Source: a virus
Length of the DNA: 64,000 nt
Strand: one strand, 5' to 3'
Virus record (IMG/VR): IMGVR_UViG_3300008259_000014
Location: 1 to 64,000 of that record
Each line of letters starts with the position of its first letter. Position 1 is the stretch's first letter. The notes below the pieces were generated by a model that was not told the origin of the DNA, searched no databases, and was given only the letters and a program-made list of their open reading frames with translations. The translations under genes were made by a program, and so were the position numbers. This document shows, piece by piece, positions 42,971 to 50,406 of this stretch.

Positions 42971-43321
42971 TCAATCTGTTTGTCTTGCAATCTTTAATAA
43001 TTCTGCCAAAATCTCTAGTCTTGACTTCTTTATTGTTGGAGCTCTTTTTGGCTTTCTTGCTCCACCGCCTGCTGACTGACTAGGCTTTGTTTTTTCTGCT
43101 TTTCTTTTCTTTCTTATTGAAGATTCTTCTTCCTTGCTAGAAAGCTCTCTTGTTGTAACTGGAGTTTCCTTAGTTACTCTCTTTGAAGGTCTGCATTTTG
43201 GATATGCGCCAGAATCAGCATCTGGTCTTCCGCACTCTTTATATTTTCCAGATTTATCCTTCTTAGATATATCAACCCACTTTTCAGAAAACCATCTGTC
43301 CAATTCTGCTTCTTTTATCAT
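42971..43321 (-). CDS. Hypothetical basic protein with N-terminal Trp/Cys motif
   Basis: The 116-residue product opens with DRWFSEKWVDISKKDKSGKY, then ECGRPDADSGAYPKCRPSK, a motif that I have seen in phage and viral proteins of unknown function. The rest is a Lys/Arg/Ser/Pro-rich disordered tail. The ATG overlaps the stop of the 398-residue gene by 4 bases. A DNA-binding or virion-associated role is possible but unproved. Confidence 0.5.
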   Translation of the reverse strand: MIKEAELDRWFSEKWVDISKKDKSGKYKECGRPDADSGAYPKCRPSKRVTKETPVTTRELSSKEEESSIRKKRKAEKTKPSQSAGGGARKPKRAPTIKKSRLEILAELLKIARQTD

Positions 43322-44514
43322 ATTTTTTTCTTACCTCTCCATCCACCACCATGCTCTTTATACCACTTTAGAGCATATCCATTGGCATAAGCACTAGGAT
43401 AAACGTCGTACTTCCTCTTAGCCTCTGCTATAGCCCTTGACCACAAAGGTTTGTTTGTTGGAGTTCTTTTCTTTTTTTTAGCTGCAACTTTATTTAAGTC
43501 TTTTAGAGCTTTTCCTAATTTCTTTAATAACGTATTTAGCCTTTCATCAGAGTACTTTATATTTTTATCATTATCTAATTCTATTTTTCCAGAATTTACA
43601 AGATACTTGACTGTGGCATCTATATTTTCTTTTATTTTTTCATTTAACTCTTTGACGCCAAGAATATCACATATGTCTTTATATGCAGACTCTGAAGAAT
43701 ATTTTAATGAATAATCAGTCATTGGCAAGATAACAATAAATTGATTTACATTGTCTAAACTTAAAATAGAATAATCAAATCCTCTTTCTAATCTTTTCTG
43801 CATAAACAATACAACATCTTCTGCTGTCTTGAAATTTTTGTCACCTAATACTATATTCGTAAGGTTTTGAGATGTTTTTTCAAAATTACTTTTTATTGTT
43901 TCAAAGCTTTTAGTCAAGCTATCAACCTTTGCTTCATTAAGCCTTGTTGAATAACCTTTGATTCTTGCCTTTTCCAAATCTTGTTTAGCTTTGTCTAGAG
44001 CATCTTGTGCAGAAATAAACTCAGGCTTTAGCTTTAAAAACTCTTCAAAATATGGCTTTGCATTTGTACACCAAACAGGCAAAACTCTATATTCATTATC
44101 TAGTATAGTAGGAATTTTTTCTTGTACAGGCCTTGATTCAACTTCTGCTTTTTCCTGTTTCTTTTTGGGAGTTCCATCCCATTCATTAAATATTTCACTT
44201 GGAAGGCTGCCTCCAAAAATATCTCTCATGTAGGGGTAATAATCTAGAGCTTTAAAGGCTCTTTTCCATGACTGAACTTCATTTCTATTCTCTCCCTCCA
44301 TAGAGGCGGAAAGAGTTATGAATATTGGCTTTCCTATAGTTTCAGGATCGGCACCCTTTACATTTAAATAAACTGGAGATCTTTTTTCGCCATACTCATT
44401 AATATATTTTGGAGGATGATATTTATAATGCTTCCCTCCATATACCTCTTCAAATCCGGCTCTAAGCATTAAGCGTACAAAATCTGAAGAGTCTCCAGCT
44501 AATTTATCGAACAT
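43318..44514 (-). CDS. Hypothetical protein with a DUF5872-like C-terminus
   Basis: The 398-residue product has a long helical middle (about residues 160-330) and a basic C-terminal domain ending in YDVYPSAYANGYALKWYKEH followed by GGGW, which matches the DUF5872 motif found at the ends of many phage and marine viral proteins. That short domain is probably a nucleic-acid or capsid-associated module. The rest is not recognised. Tight spacing with the downstream gene suggests an operon of virion proteins. Confidence 0.6.
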   Translation of the reverse strand: MFDKLAGDSSDFVRLMLRAGFEEVYGGKHYKYHPPKYINEYGEKRSPVYLNVKGADPETIGKPIFITLSASMEGENRNEVQSWKRAFKALDYYPYMRDIFGGSLPSEIFNEWDGTPKKKQEKAEVESRPVQEKIPTILDNEYRVLPVWCTNAKPYFEEFLKLKPEFISAQDALDKAKQDLEKARIKGYSTRLNEAKVDSLTKSFETIKSNFEKTSQNLTNIVLGDKNFKTAEDVVLFMQKRLERGFDYSILSLDNVNQFIVILPMTDYSLKYSSESAYKDICDILGVKELNEKIKENIDATVKYLVNSGKIELDNDKNIKYSDERLNTLLKKLGKALKDLNKVAAKKKKRTPTNKPLWSRAIAEAKRKYDVYPSAYANGYALKWYKEHGGGWRGKKKI

Positions 44515-44555
44515 TTAATCTCCTAAACTAAAACATAATTTTTAATTAATAGAGA

Positions 44556-44936
44556 CTATATAATAACTTTTGTACAACGAATTTTTCTCTTTTCCGCTTC
44601 TTTTATTTCCAAATCATTATCATCATAATGATGATCTATTTTCAACTCTAGAAGCTTTGAATATTTCAAACCTCCTGTAAAGTGAAAATCATAAAAATAA
44701 TTGAGCAACCCAGACTGACTTAAGAAAGATAATACAAAATTTCTATTTTCAGTAGTGTCTGGTCTTGCAGTAACTAAATAAACTTTGCCGTTAGCATAAG
44801 CAGACATAATCTCCTCAACTATTTTTTTATTTAGTTTTCCAGTCATTGAAGATCTAATTGTATCATCAAAATCAAAAGATGTATTTAGTGATGAGGCAAT
44901 TTTAAAAAGATTATTTATTTTAATCGCTCTATTCAA
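44556..44936 (-). CDS. HAD-superfamily phosphatase
   Basis: The 126-residue product has the HAD motifs: SFDFDDT (motif I, catalytic Asp pair), YLVTARPDTTEN (motif II) and HHYDDND (motif IV). The start is a TTG at 44936: GGAG lies five bases upstream and the kinase stop is one base before it, while longer frames have no ribosome site. It follows the P-loop kinase gene, so the two may act as a split version of the T4 polynucleotide kinase/3'-phosphatase. Other HAD substrates are possible. Confidence 0.7.
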   Translation of the reverse strand: MNRAIKINNLFKIASSLNTSFDFDDTIRSSMTGKLNKKIVEEIMSAYANGKVYLVTARPDTTENRNFVLSFLSQSGLLNYFYDFHFTGGLKYSKLLELKIDHHYDDNDLEIKEAEKRKIRCTKVII

Positions 44937-44937
44937 T

Positions 44938-45672
44938 TTAACTCCAGTTTGAAAATTTCTTAGATAATCTTTGAATTTCTTCATTTGAAAGATTTGGAAT
45001 CTTATCATAAGAATTATAATAATAGTGAAAATTTTCCTTAAAGAAATTTTTAAATATTTGTTTGTTTTGAGAAACCTGTTGATATTTATTTATCAATCCT
45101 TTGTCCCCCTCGACGGGGATTGATCTGTCTCTTTTCATATTTCCTTCTAGTGCCATATCCAGACTACCATCTACATATAGCATCTTTACAGAATAACCTC
45201 TTTCCATAAAAAGGTTGGCAAGCTCAATTGTCTTTGCGGAATCAGACCCAGTTATATTTATTATCAAACCCTGCCCCTTTTCGGCAGTATTTTGGTGAGC
45301 CTTGTCAATTACCCTAAAGACGTCTTCTCTAATTCTATACATTTTCTCTAATTGCTCTTCTGAGTACTCGTTCATTTTTAATGGCATTTTTTCTTTTCTT
45401 AAGAGATTCTGAAGAAAGAAATCAGAGTCATAACTTTTAAAACCAAGACCTCCCAGCACTAAGCTAGATATGGTGGACTTACCTATACCTGGAGGGCCAG
45501 CAGTTATTACAAGCTTTTTTGCGGCATTAAAATTATAGCTTGCATTTTTATAGATAATATTATCTATAATTTTTGACTCACTAAAATGACTCATTGCTTT
45601 TAATAATGAGGAAAGCTGAGTTAAATAACTCAAATAACCGTTATTTACAATTGCCTCATCTAACTCTACCAT
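44938..45672 (-). CDS. P-loop kinase, polynucleotide-kinase or zeta-toxin-like
   Basis: The 244-residue product has a Walker A TAGPPGIGKST near residue 58, a Walker B-like SYDSDFFL and a lid region with EGNMKRDRSIPVEG holding Arg residues. The fold fits phosphotransferases that act on polynucleotide 5'-ends or sugars (T4 Pnk-like or zeta). The HAD phosphatase directly downstream and the Rnl1-type ligase at 57612 make RNA end repair the best guess (inference). The start at 45672 has GGAGAGG four bases upstream. It follows a tiny 41-residue gene. Confidence 0.7.
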   Translation of the reverse strand: MVELDEAIVNNGYLSYLTQLSSLLKAMSHFSESKIIDNIIYKNASYNFNAAKKLVITAGPPGIGKSTISSLVLGGLGFKSYDSDFFLQNLLRKEKMPLKMNEYSEEQLEKMYRIREDVFRVIDKAHQNTAEKGQGLIINITGSDSAKTIELANLFMERGYSVKMLYVDGSLDMALEGNMKRDRSIPVEGDKGLINKYQQVSQNKQIFKNFFKENFHYYYNSYDKIPNLSNEEIQRLSKKFSNWS

Positions 45673-45694
45673 TGGTCCTCTCCAGAAATGTGCA

Positions 45695-45820
45695 TCACCA
45701 CGCTTCAATATTTAGCCAGGAAAATTTTCTTGGCAATTTTTTATTTTTGTTGACAAGGTTGCCAAATACGCTTAGTATATATTTAAGCAGCCTAGGTTTG
45801 TAAAATTCCACCAAACGCAT
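45695..45820 (-). CDS. Small basic protein, 41 residues
   Basis: ATG at 45820 shares one base with the TGA of the 64-residue gene (TGATG), with GAGAAGG just upstream, and the frame runs to TGA at 45695, 22 bases before the kinase start. The product (MRLVEFYKPRLLKYILSVFG then a Lys-rich helix) is a basic amphipathic peptide. Not recognised. The exact fit between its neighbours supports a real coupled gene. Confidence 0.5.
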   Translation of the reverse strand: MRLVEFYKPRLLKYILSVFGNLVNKNKKLPRKFSWLNIEAW

Positions 45821-46014
45821 CACCTTCTCTTGATGGAATTTACCCACTCCGGTAGCCTAAGTATTATCCTGCTTTCTAGCAGCCTTAGATTTCCGCCCTT
45901 CTTCCTGCCCTCGTTTAGTAGAGCTATGGCAAACGCTATAGTCCTGTTTAGTTCTTTTTTTGGTATTTTGTTTGCCTTTGCATTCAAGTGTATTAAACTT
46001 ATTATATCTATCAT
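45820..46014 (-). CDS. Small hypothetical protein, 64 residues
   Basis: The ATG overlaps the stop of the 136-residue gene (ATGA) and the stop overlaps the start of the 41-residue gene (TGATG). The product is a basic helical protein: MIDIISLIHLNAKANKIPKK, then an Ala-rich helix and ESRIILRLPEWV. A plus-strand reading frame of similar length covers the same bases, but gene order favours the minus strand. Not recognised. Confidence 0.5.
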   Translation of the reverse strand: MIDIISLIHLNAKANKIPKKELNRTIAFAIALLNEGRKKGGNLRLLESRIILRLPEWVNSIKRR

Positions 46015-46421
46015 GTATAAACAACCTTTCTAGGTCCTTTTTCAGGCTTTATCCAGTTTTTAGATATGGTAATTATATCTATTGTATTCTGCCTTATTAC
46101 TGAGAAAAACATATTAAATGCTACAGCTCTTTTTCCGCGGCTTATTGTTCTTATTTCTATAAATTCTTTTTTAGAAGGGTCTTGCTTTGAAACAAACATA
46201 TGCTTTACATTTGCTGAAGAAGCTGCAAAGTCATTTGCAATGATATCGTTTAGTTCAAAATTTCTAGTGCGACTAAAATCATCTCGGCCATTTTGGCCTG
46301 CAAAATATTCTCTGTATTTCTTTCTAACAGTTGTAGAGATCCTTATTTGTTTTCCAGAAGCACCATCTATAATGGTAGAATCTTCAATTAGTGCTGTTTT
46401 TGTAATATAATCATTGTTCAT
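46011..46421 (-). CDS. Hypothetical protein, 136 residues
   Basis: Not recognised. The protein looks mixed alpha/beta with a basic middle (TVRKKYREYFAGQNGRDDFS) and a C-terminal strand-rich part. The start at 46421 is chosen because a longer frame would cross the terminator at 46444-46471. No strong ribosome site is seen before it. Its stop overlaps the 64-residue gene start by 4 bases. Confidence 0.55.
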   Translation of the reverse strand: MNNDYITKTALIEDSTIIDGASGKQIRISTTVRKKYREYFAGQNGRDDFSRTRNFELNDIIANDFAASSANVKHMFVSKQDPSKKEFIEIRTISRGKRAVAFNMFFSVIRQNTIDIITISKNWIKPEKGPRKVVYT

Positions 46422-46443
46422 AAAGACTTGAGAAAATATTAGT

Positions 46444-46471
46444 AAAAAAAAAGGAGCCATATGGCTCCTTT
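46444..46471 (-). terminator. Rho-independent terminator
   Basis: A perfect 22-base palindrome (AAAGGAGCCAT-ATGGCTCCTTT, 46450-46471) is followed by TTTTTT or more on the minus strand. It lies 5 bases after the stop of the 110-residue acidic-tailed gene. Confidence 0.9.
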
Positions 46472-46475
46472 AATT

Positions 46476-46808
46476 TTATCCCTCTTCTTCCTCTTCCTCT
46501 TCGTTCATACCATCCTCATAGTCAACATTGAGGGCAAGAAACTTGTAAAAGGATTCATTATCTTTTATAAAGAGATCTTTTTTATCTTTGGATAGCTTCT
46601 CGTATCCAAGAGATAGGTTTACAACCTTTTTATGATCAAGATAGCTTGAAATGGCGCTTGTTTTTACACCAATGATTGTATCATCTGGCATGATAATCAG
46701 GCTTTCTACAACCGACTGATCTGCCTCCCAGTCATAGGCAGAATCCTTTAGAAATCTGCGAATATAATTCTTATGAATAGGTGATGTTAGCCATTTTACA
46801 TTACTCAT
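46476..46808 (-). CDS. Hypothetical protein with acidic tail, 110 residues
   Basis: Not recognised. The body is mixed helix and strand, with SVVESLIIMPDDTIIGVKTS suggesting a small beta sheet, and the last 15 residues are almost all Glu. Acidic tails often mimic DNA or bind basic partners. It overlaps the 334-residue gene by 8 bases and ends at a strong terminator. Confidence 0.55.
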   Translation of the reverse strand: MSNVKWLTSPIHKNYIRRFLKDSAYDWEADQSVVESLIIMPDDTIIGVKTSAISSYLDHKKVVNLSLGYEKLSKDKKDLFIKDNESFYKFLALNVDYEDGMNEEEEEEEG

Positions 46809-47805
46809 TGTACATTCTCCGCTTTAGTGTTTCTTTAGCTCTGTAAGATGAGAAGCTGACAAATCTCCAAATTGAGTCATCTGGAGCAAGCCTTGCTATT
46901 ACATCTTGTACATTCTCATGTCGTACATCCTGAAAGGTACTAAGTATTTCTTCTGTATTTTTATACAGAGAATAAATCTCAGGTGTGAAAAAAGTCTCAA
47001 CTGCAATCATGCAAGCTTGTGAGCTTTGCTCTGATCTAATCTTTCTAGCAGTCTTTTTATTCAAAAGTCCATGCTTAATAAAAACCGAGTATGCCTGACC
47101 GCGAGCAAATGGAGTCTTATGCTTAAATTCATCAAAGCAAATCTTTTTCATTGCAAAAGCAACATAATCTTTTGGAAGCAATTTTATTATTCTTTCAATA
47201 TTTGAAAAGTTAATAGGTGCAAACCTTTCGCTTGAAATACGAATTATATAAGTCCATATAGATATTGATAAAATCCTTTTTAAATCAAAAGATTCAGGAT
47301 TATTTTCTATTGATTTTAGTAGCAAGTTATTTTCATTGCTAATAAAATCAAGTGCAGTGTCACGATCTCCTGCTAGAAGATTGTTTAGATCAGCCTCTAC
47401 AATACTCTTTAGAGAAGGTAAATTATCTACATTAATTTTATACACATTAATAATATTATTAAACCATTCTCTTTGTATGCAAAAAATATCTTTATATTTA
47501 TTAAATAATTTTTCGTCACTTACAATGGCATTAATATCGCTTTTTATATTTTTGTCGTTTAAATAGCCCCAGCTAAAAGATTTTATTAGGCCAACTTTTG
47601 CAATATATTCAAACATGTCATTTGTGCTCTCAAGAATCTCATAATATGTTTTGCAACCAAAAATATGCTTTACTTCTCTAGAGCTGTCATACAGCGGCTT
47701 TGGATAAGAGTCTTCAAAAGATACTACTTCACCATCATCTTCATCTTCATCAGATGAGTCATTGCTTACTGAAACCTTTGCTGCCATGGTTAAATTTTTA
47801 ATCAT
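46801..47805 (-). CDS. Hypothetical helical protein, 334 residues
   Basis: Not recognised. The N-terminus is Ser/Asp/Glu-rich (NDSSDEDEDDGEV), the rest mostly helical with conserved-looking basic patches such as KKTARKIRSEQSSQ near residue 255. The start at 47805 has AAGGG eight bases upstream within the end of the previous gene, which it overlaps by 8 bases. No enzyme motif is visible. Confidence 0.6.
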   Translation of the reverse strand: MIKNLTMAAKVSVSNDSSDEDEDDGEVVSFEDSYPKPLYDSSREVKHIFGCKTYYEILESTNDMFEYIAKVGLIKSFSWGYLNDKNIKSDINAIVSDEKLFNKYKDIFCIQREWFNNIINVYKINVDNLPSLKSIVEADLNNLLAGDRDTALDFISNENNLLLKSIENNPESFDLKRILSISIWTYIIRISSERFAPINFSNIERIIKLLPKDYVAFAMKKICFDEFKHKTPFARGQAYSVFIKHGLLNKKTARKIRSEQSSQACMIAVETFFTPEIYSLYKNTEEILSTFQDVRHENVQDVIARLAPDDSIWRFVSFSSYRAKETLKRRMYNE

Positions 47806-48046
47806 TAAAAGTACCCTTATTTTTCTTTAGTTCTGCTAATTCATAAATTAAAGAAAGATTATTATCAATAATTGTAATTTTTGTGGTAGGGTCAAGCTCA
47901 GACCAATATATTATAATGTCTTCTACAGGAAGACTACAGAATTCTTTGTGAATCCTTTTTTCTTTTTCACTGTAAGATACTGAAAGGTTTCTTACTCCAG
48001 CTCCTACTATATATTTAAGACAATTTTCTTTTACTGAATCTTCCAT
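47798..48046 (-). CDS. Small hypothetical protein, 82 residues
   Basis: Not recognised. A helical N-terminus leads into a short beta-like segment (TTKITIIDNNLSL) and a basic helix. The start at 48046 is set by GGAG six bases upstream; an ATG four codons earlier lacks a site. It is the first gene after the chaperonin 2 terminator and overlaps the 334-residue gene. Confidence 0.5.
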   Translation of the reverse strand: MEDSVKENCLKYIVGAGVRNLSVSYSEKEKRIHKEFCSLPVEDIIIYWSELDPTTKITIIDNNLSLIYELAELKKNKGTFND

Positions 48047-48056
48047 GTTTATCTCC

Positions 48057-48091
48057 AAAAAAAAATGGACGGCGAAATATCAACCGTCCAT
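48057..48091 (-). terminator. Rho-independent terminator after chaperonin 2
   Basis: ATGGACGG pairs with CCGTCCAT around an 11-base loop, followed by eight or nine T on the minus strand. It lies 30 bases after the chaperonin 2 stop. Confidence 0.88.
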
Positions 48092-48121
48092 AAATTCCCA
48101 CAGCCCTCGATCAGGTTTTTT

Positions 48122-49729
48122 TTAATCCTTGGTTTGTTCCTTTTCAAAAATTGTAACTTCCGTTGTCAACAGCGTTCCGCAGGCGGAAGCAGCGTTTTGC
48201 AACGCAGATCTTACAACCTTTAATGGATCAATTACCCCAAGAGATACCATATCATCTGAAAATACATTGTTTAATGCATCATAGCCGCAATGAACATTTC
48301 CACTTTCAATTATCTTTTCCATGACTAAAAATGGATTCTCAACACCTGCATTTTTCATTATCTGCAAGAATGGAGCCTTGATTGCCTTCTCCATTATATC
48401 AAAACCGACAGCCTCTTCGGGAGATAGCTTAGAAGCCATTTTAACCTCTTTTAGGCGCTGTACGCAGTGAAGCAGGGCAGATCCACCACCAGATACGATT
48501 CCCTCGTCTATTGCCGCCCTGACGGCATTAATAGCGTCTTCTACTCTATCCTTTCGCTCCTTCATTTCAGCTTCGGAAACTCCACCAACCTTGACGACTG
48601 CTATTGCGCCAGTTAATGCTGATAGCCTCATCCTTAAGCTTGCTAGCTGAAAGTCAATCATAGATGGGTCTTGTAATTGGCTTTTCAAGGCATCAACTCT
48701 TTGAGCTACTGACTCTGCTGAGCCACCACCGTCTATAATTGTTGTATTATTCTTTGTAACAATAACTTTTCTTGCCGTTCCAAGTGCAGACTTATCTGCA
48801 TCTCTTAATAGATCAACCTCCTCTTGGGTAAAGAATGTTGCTCCGCAAAGAACTGCTATATCAGATAGCATGTCCCTTCTTATATCTCCAAATCCAGGTG
48901 CTTTTATAGCACAACAATGCAAAGAACCTTTGGCCCTATTGACAACTAGGGTTTGAAATGCCTCACCATCTACGTCTTTAGCAATAATTAAAATTTGCTT
49001 TCCAGACTCAGAGACTGATTGCAGTATTTTTAAAATATCTTTTGAGCTTGAAATTTTTCCATCATATACCAGAATATATGGTTTATCAAACTCTACAGTC
49101 ATTTTTTCAAAATTATTTATAAAGTTTGGAGTTAGATACCCTCTATCAATATCTACGCCATCTGAGTATACAATTCTTGTCTCAGATCCAGTTGCATCTT
49201 CTACTGTTATAGTTCCATTGTTTCCAACTGTTGAGACTACCTCTCCAACAAGAGAGCCTAAGTCTACATCGTTATTTGCAGATATGATCGCAACATTTTT
49301 AATCTCATCGTCATTAGAAACCTTACTTCTAATTGAGGAAAGCTTTTCTACTACTGCGGCAGTAGCCTTATCTATTCCTCTTTTGATTAAAACTGGATTG
49401 TGACCTGCCGCAACAAGCTTAGCTCCCTCGTTGTATATTGCTTGGGCCAAAACAGTTGCAGTGGTAGTTCCATCTCCAGCGGTTGCATTTGTAGCAGATG
49501 CTACAGCCTTAATTAGCTGGGCTCCCATATTTTTTACCTTGTCATCTAAATCTATAGCTCTTGCAACTGTTACACCATCTTTTGTAATTAAAGGTGGTCC
49601 GTATTTTCTCTCTATTGCGGCGTGTCTACCCTTTGGTCCAAGAGTTGCTTTGACTGCATTTGCTAGTATATCAAGACCCTCTTGCAGTCCGTTTCTTGCC
49701 TCTGCGGCAAACTTTACATCTTTACTCAT
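48122..49729 (-). CDS. groL: GroEL-like chaperonin, copy 2 (canonical)
   Basis: A 535-residue chaperonin closer to bacterial GroEL than copy 1. Motifs include KATLGPKGRHAAIERKYGPP, ITKDGVTVA, GDGTTTATVLAQAI and VEDAINAVRAAIDEGIVSGG with the catalytic Asp. The apical region VDIDRGYLTPNFI matches the substrate and co-chaperonin surface of GroEL. The GGM tail is absent. AAGGAG lies seven bases before the ATG. It follows a small cysteine-rich gene that has its own promoter element. Having two chaperonins suggests mixed or separate rings; no GroES is visible here, so a host GroES or a gene outside the window may serve. Confidence 0.95.
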   Translation of the reverse strand: MSKDVKFAAEARNGLQEGLDILANAVKATLGPKGRHAAIERKYGPPLITKDGVTVARAIDLDDKVKNMGAQLIKAVASATNATAGDGTTTATVLAQAIYNEGAKLVAAGHNPVLIKRGIDKATAAVVEKLSSIRSKVSNDDEIKNVAIISANNDVDLGSLVGEVVSTVGNNGTITVEDATGSETRIVYSDGVDIDRGYLTPNFINNFEKMTVEFDKPYILVYDGKISSSKDILKILQSVSESGKQILIIAKDVDGEAFQTLVVNRAKGSLHCCAIKAPGFGDIRRDMLSDIAVLCGATFFTQEEVDLLRDADKSALGTARKVIVTKNNTTIIDGGGSAESVAQRVDALKSQLQDPSMIDFQLASLRMRLSALTGAIAVVKVGGVSEAEMKERKDRVEDAINAVRAAIDEGIVSGGGSALLHCVQRLKEVKMASKLSPEEAVGFDIMEKAIKAPFLQIMKNAGVENPFLVMEKIIESGNVHCGYDALNNVFSDDMVSLGVIDPLKVVRSALQNAASACGTLLTTEVTIFEKEQTKD

Positions 49730-49748
49730 AAATTCTCCTTTATATATT

Positions 49749-49943
49749 TTATAAACAAACTTCTGATGTATCTAGATTTGTTCCATCATCTATGCAAATT
49801 CCAGTATCCAATGGTGGATTATAGCAACATGATTCTGATGTATTTATCTCACTATTACCACCAAAATTACAAGTGCTAAAAATTGAAAGTATTAACAATA
49901 CTATCATAACATCTCTTATAAATTTTGATACAAACTCATCCAT
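49749..49943 (-). CDS. Small membrane-anchored cysteine-rich protein, 64 residues
   Basis: The start at 49943 has AGGAG five bases upstream. Residues 9-28 are hydrophobic (VMIVLLILSIFSTCNFGG), a signal anchor or poor lipoprotein signal, followed by an exposed Ser/Asp/Asn part with four more Cys, two paired (SCCYNPPLDTGICIDDG). The Cys could form disulfides outside the cytoplasm. Not recognised. It lies 19 bases before chaperonin 2 and shares its transcript. Confidence 0.55.
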   Translation of the reverse strand: MDEFVSKFIRDVMIVLLILSIFSTCNFGGNSEINTSESCCYNPPLDTGICIDDGTNLDTSEVCL

Positions 49944-49964
49944 AATAACTCCTTTTTCTAGACA

Positions 49965-49973
49965 ATTATACCA
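49965..49973 (-). promoter_or_regulatory. Candidate extended -10 promoter (TGGTATAAT) for the chaperonin 2 unit
   Basis: A perfect extended -10 element, 22 bases before the ATG of the 64-residue gene and right after the terminator at 49987-50015. No good -35 is present. The match to 40831-40839 suggests a shared promoter class in this phage. Confidence 0.45.
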
Positions 49974-49986
49974 TATAGCCAAAACT

Positions 49987-50015
49987 AAAAAAGGAGGGAT
50001 TTAGATCCCTCCTTT
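49987..50015 (-). terminator. Rho-independent terminator
   Basis: AAAGGAGGGAT pairs with ATCCCTCCTTT around a TTAG loop, followed by TTTTTT... on the minus strand side (AAA run on the given strand). It lies after the 108-residue gene at 50047. Confidence 0.85.
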
Positions 50016-50046
50016 GAATAATTCTATATTTTACTTAGCATCAGAA

Positions 50047-50373
50047 TCATTCTGATTCGCTCAACTCTAGCTTATCTTTCTCTTCCTTTTCCTTCTTTAG
50101 ATCTTCTGCTCTTTGCATTCTTTTTAGCCTACCATTTGCTCTCTCAGCAGCAAAAACAATTTCATCTTCCGACAGAGGAAGAGCTAGAAAATAAAACAAA
50201 GACCTTGCGCCGTCATACATATTACCCTCCAGCGCCTGAATCTCCTTCTTAAGTCTATTTATGGTAAGTAAATCATTAAGTACGCCCACTGCGGCCTCAA
50301 TCATTTCCTTGTCAACACACTCATCGACTGTATCTCTAAACTTGTTTAGCTCTATTGCGCTCTTGATTTCCAT
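50047..50373 (-). CDS. Hypothetical helical protein, 108 residues
   Basis: Not recognised. Long helices dominate (NDLLTINRLKKEIQALEG) and the C-terminal 30 residues are highly charged (DLKKEKEEKDKLELSESE). It follows the nucleotidyltransferase-like gene by 33 bases and ends at the terminator, so the two form one transcript diverging from the plus-strand gene. Confidence 0.55.
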   Translation of the reverse strand: MEIKSAIELNKFRDTVDECVDKEMIEAAVGVLNDLLTINRLKKEIQALEGNMYDGARSLFYFLALPLSEDEIVFAAERANGRLKRMQRAEDLKKEKEEKDKLELSESE

Positions 50374-50406
50374 CTTGTACTCTCTTGATTTGTGGTTAAT
50401 GAAAAA

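Noticed and set aside
45100-45135. Hairpin GATCAATCC...GGATTGAT with an inner CCCC/GGGG pairing inside the kinase gene
   Set aside because: Imperfect, long loop, fully coding with a conserved lid motif; no sign of a separate function.
45830-46033. 67-residue plus-strand reading frame opposite the 64-residue gene
   Set aside because: Stop-start overlaps with both neighbours support the minus-strand frame; the plus frame has no ribosome site.
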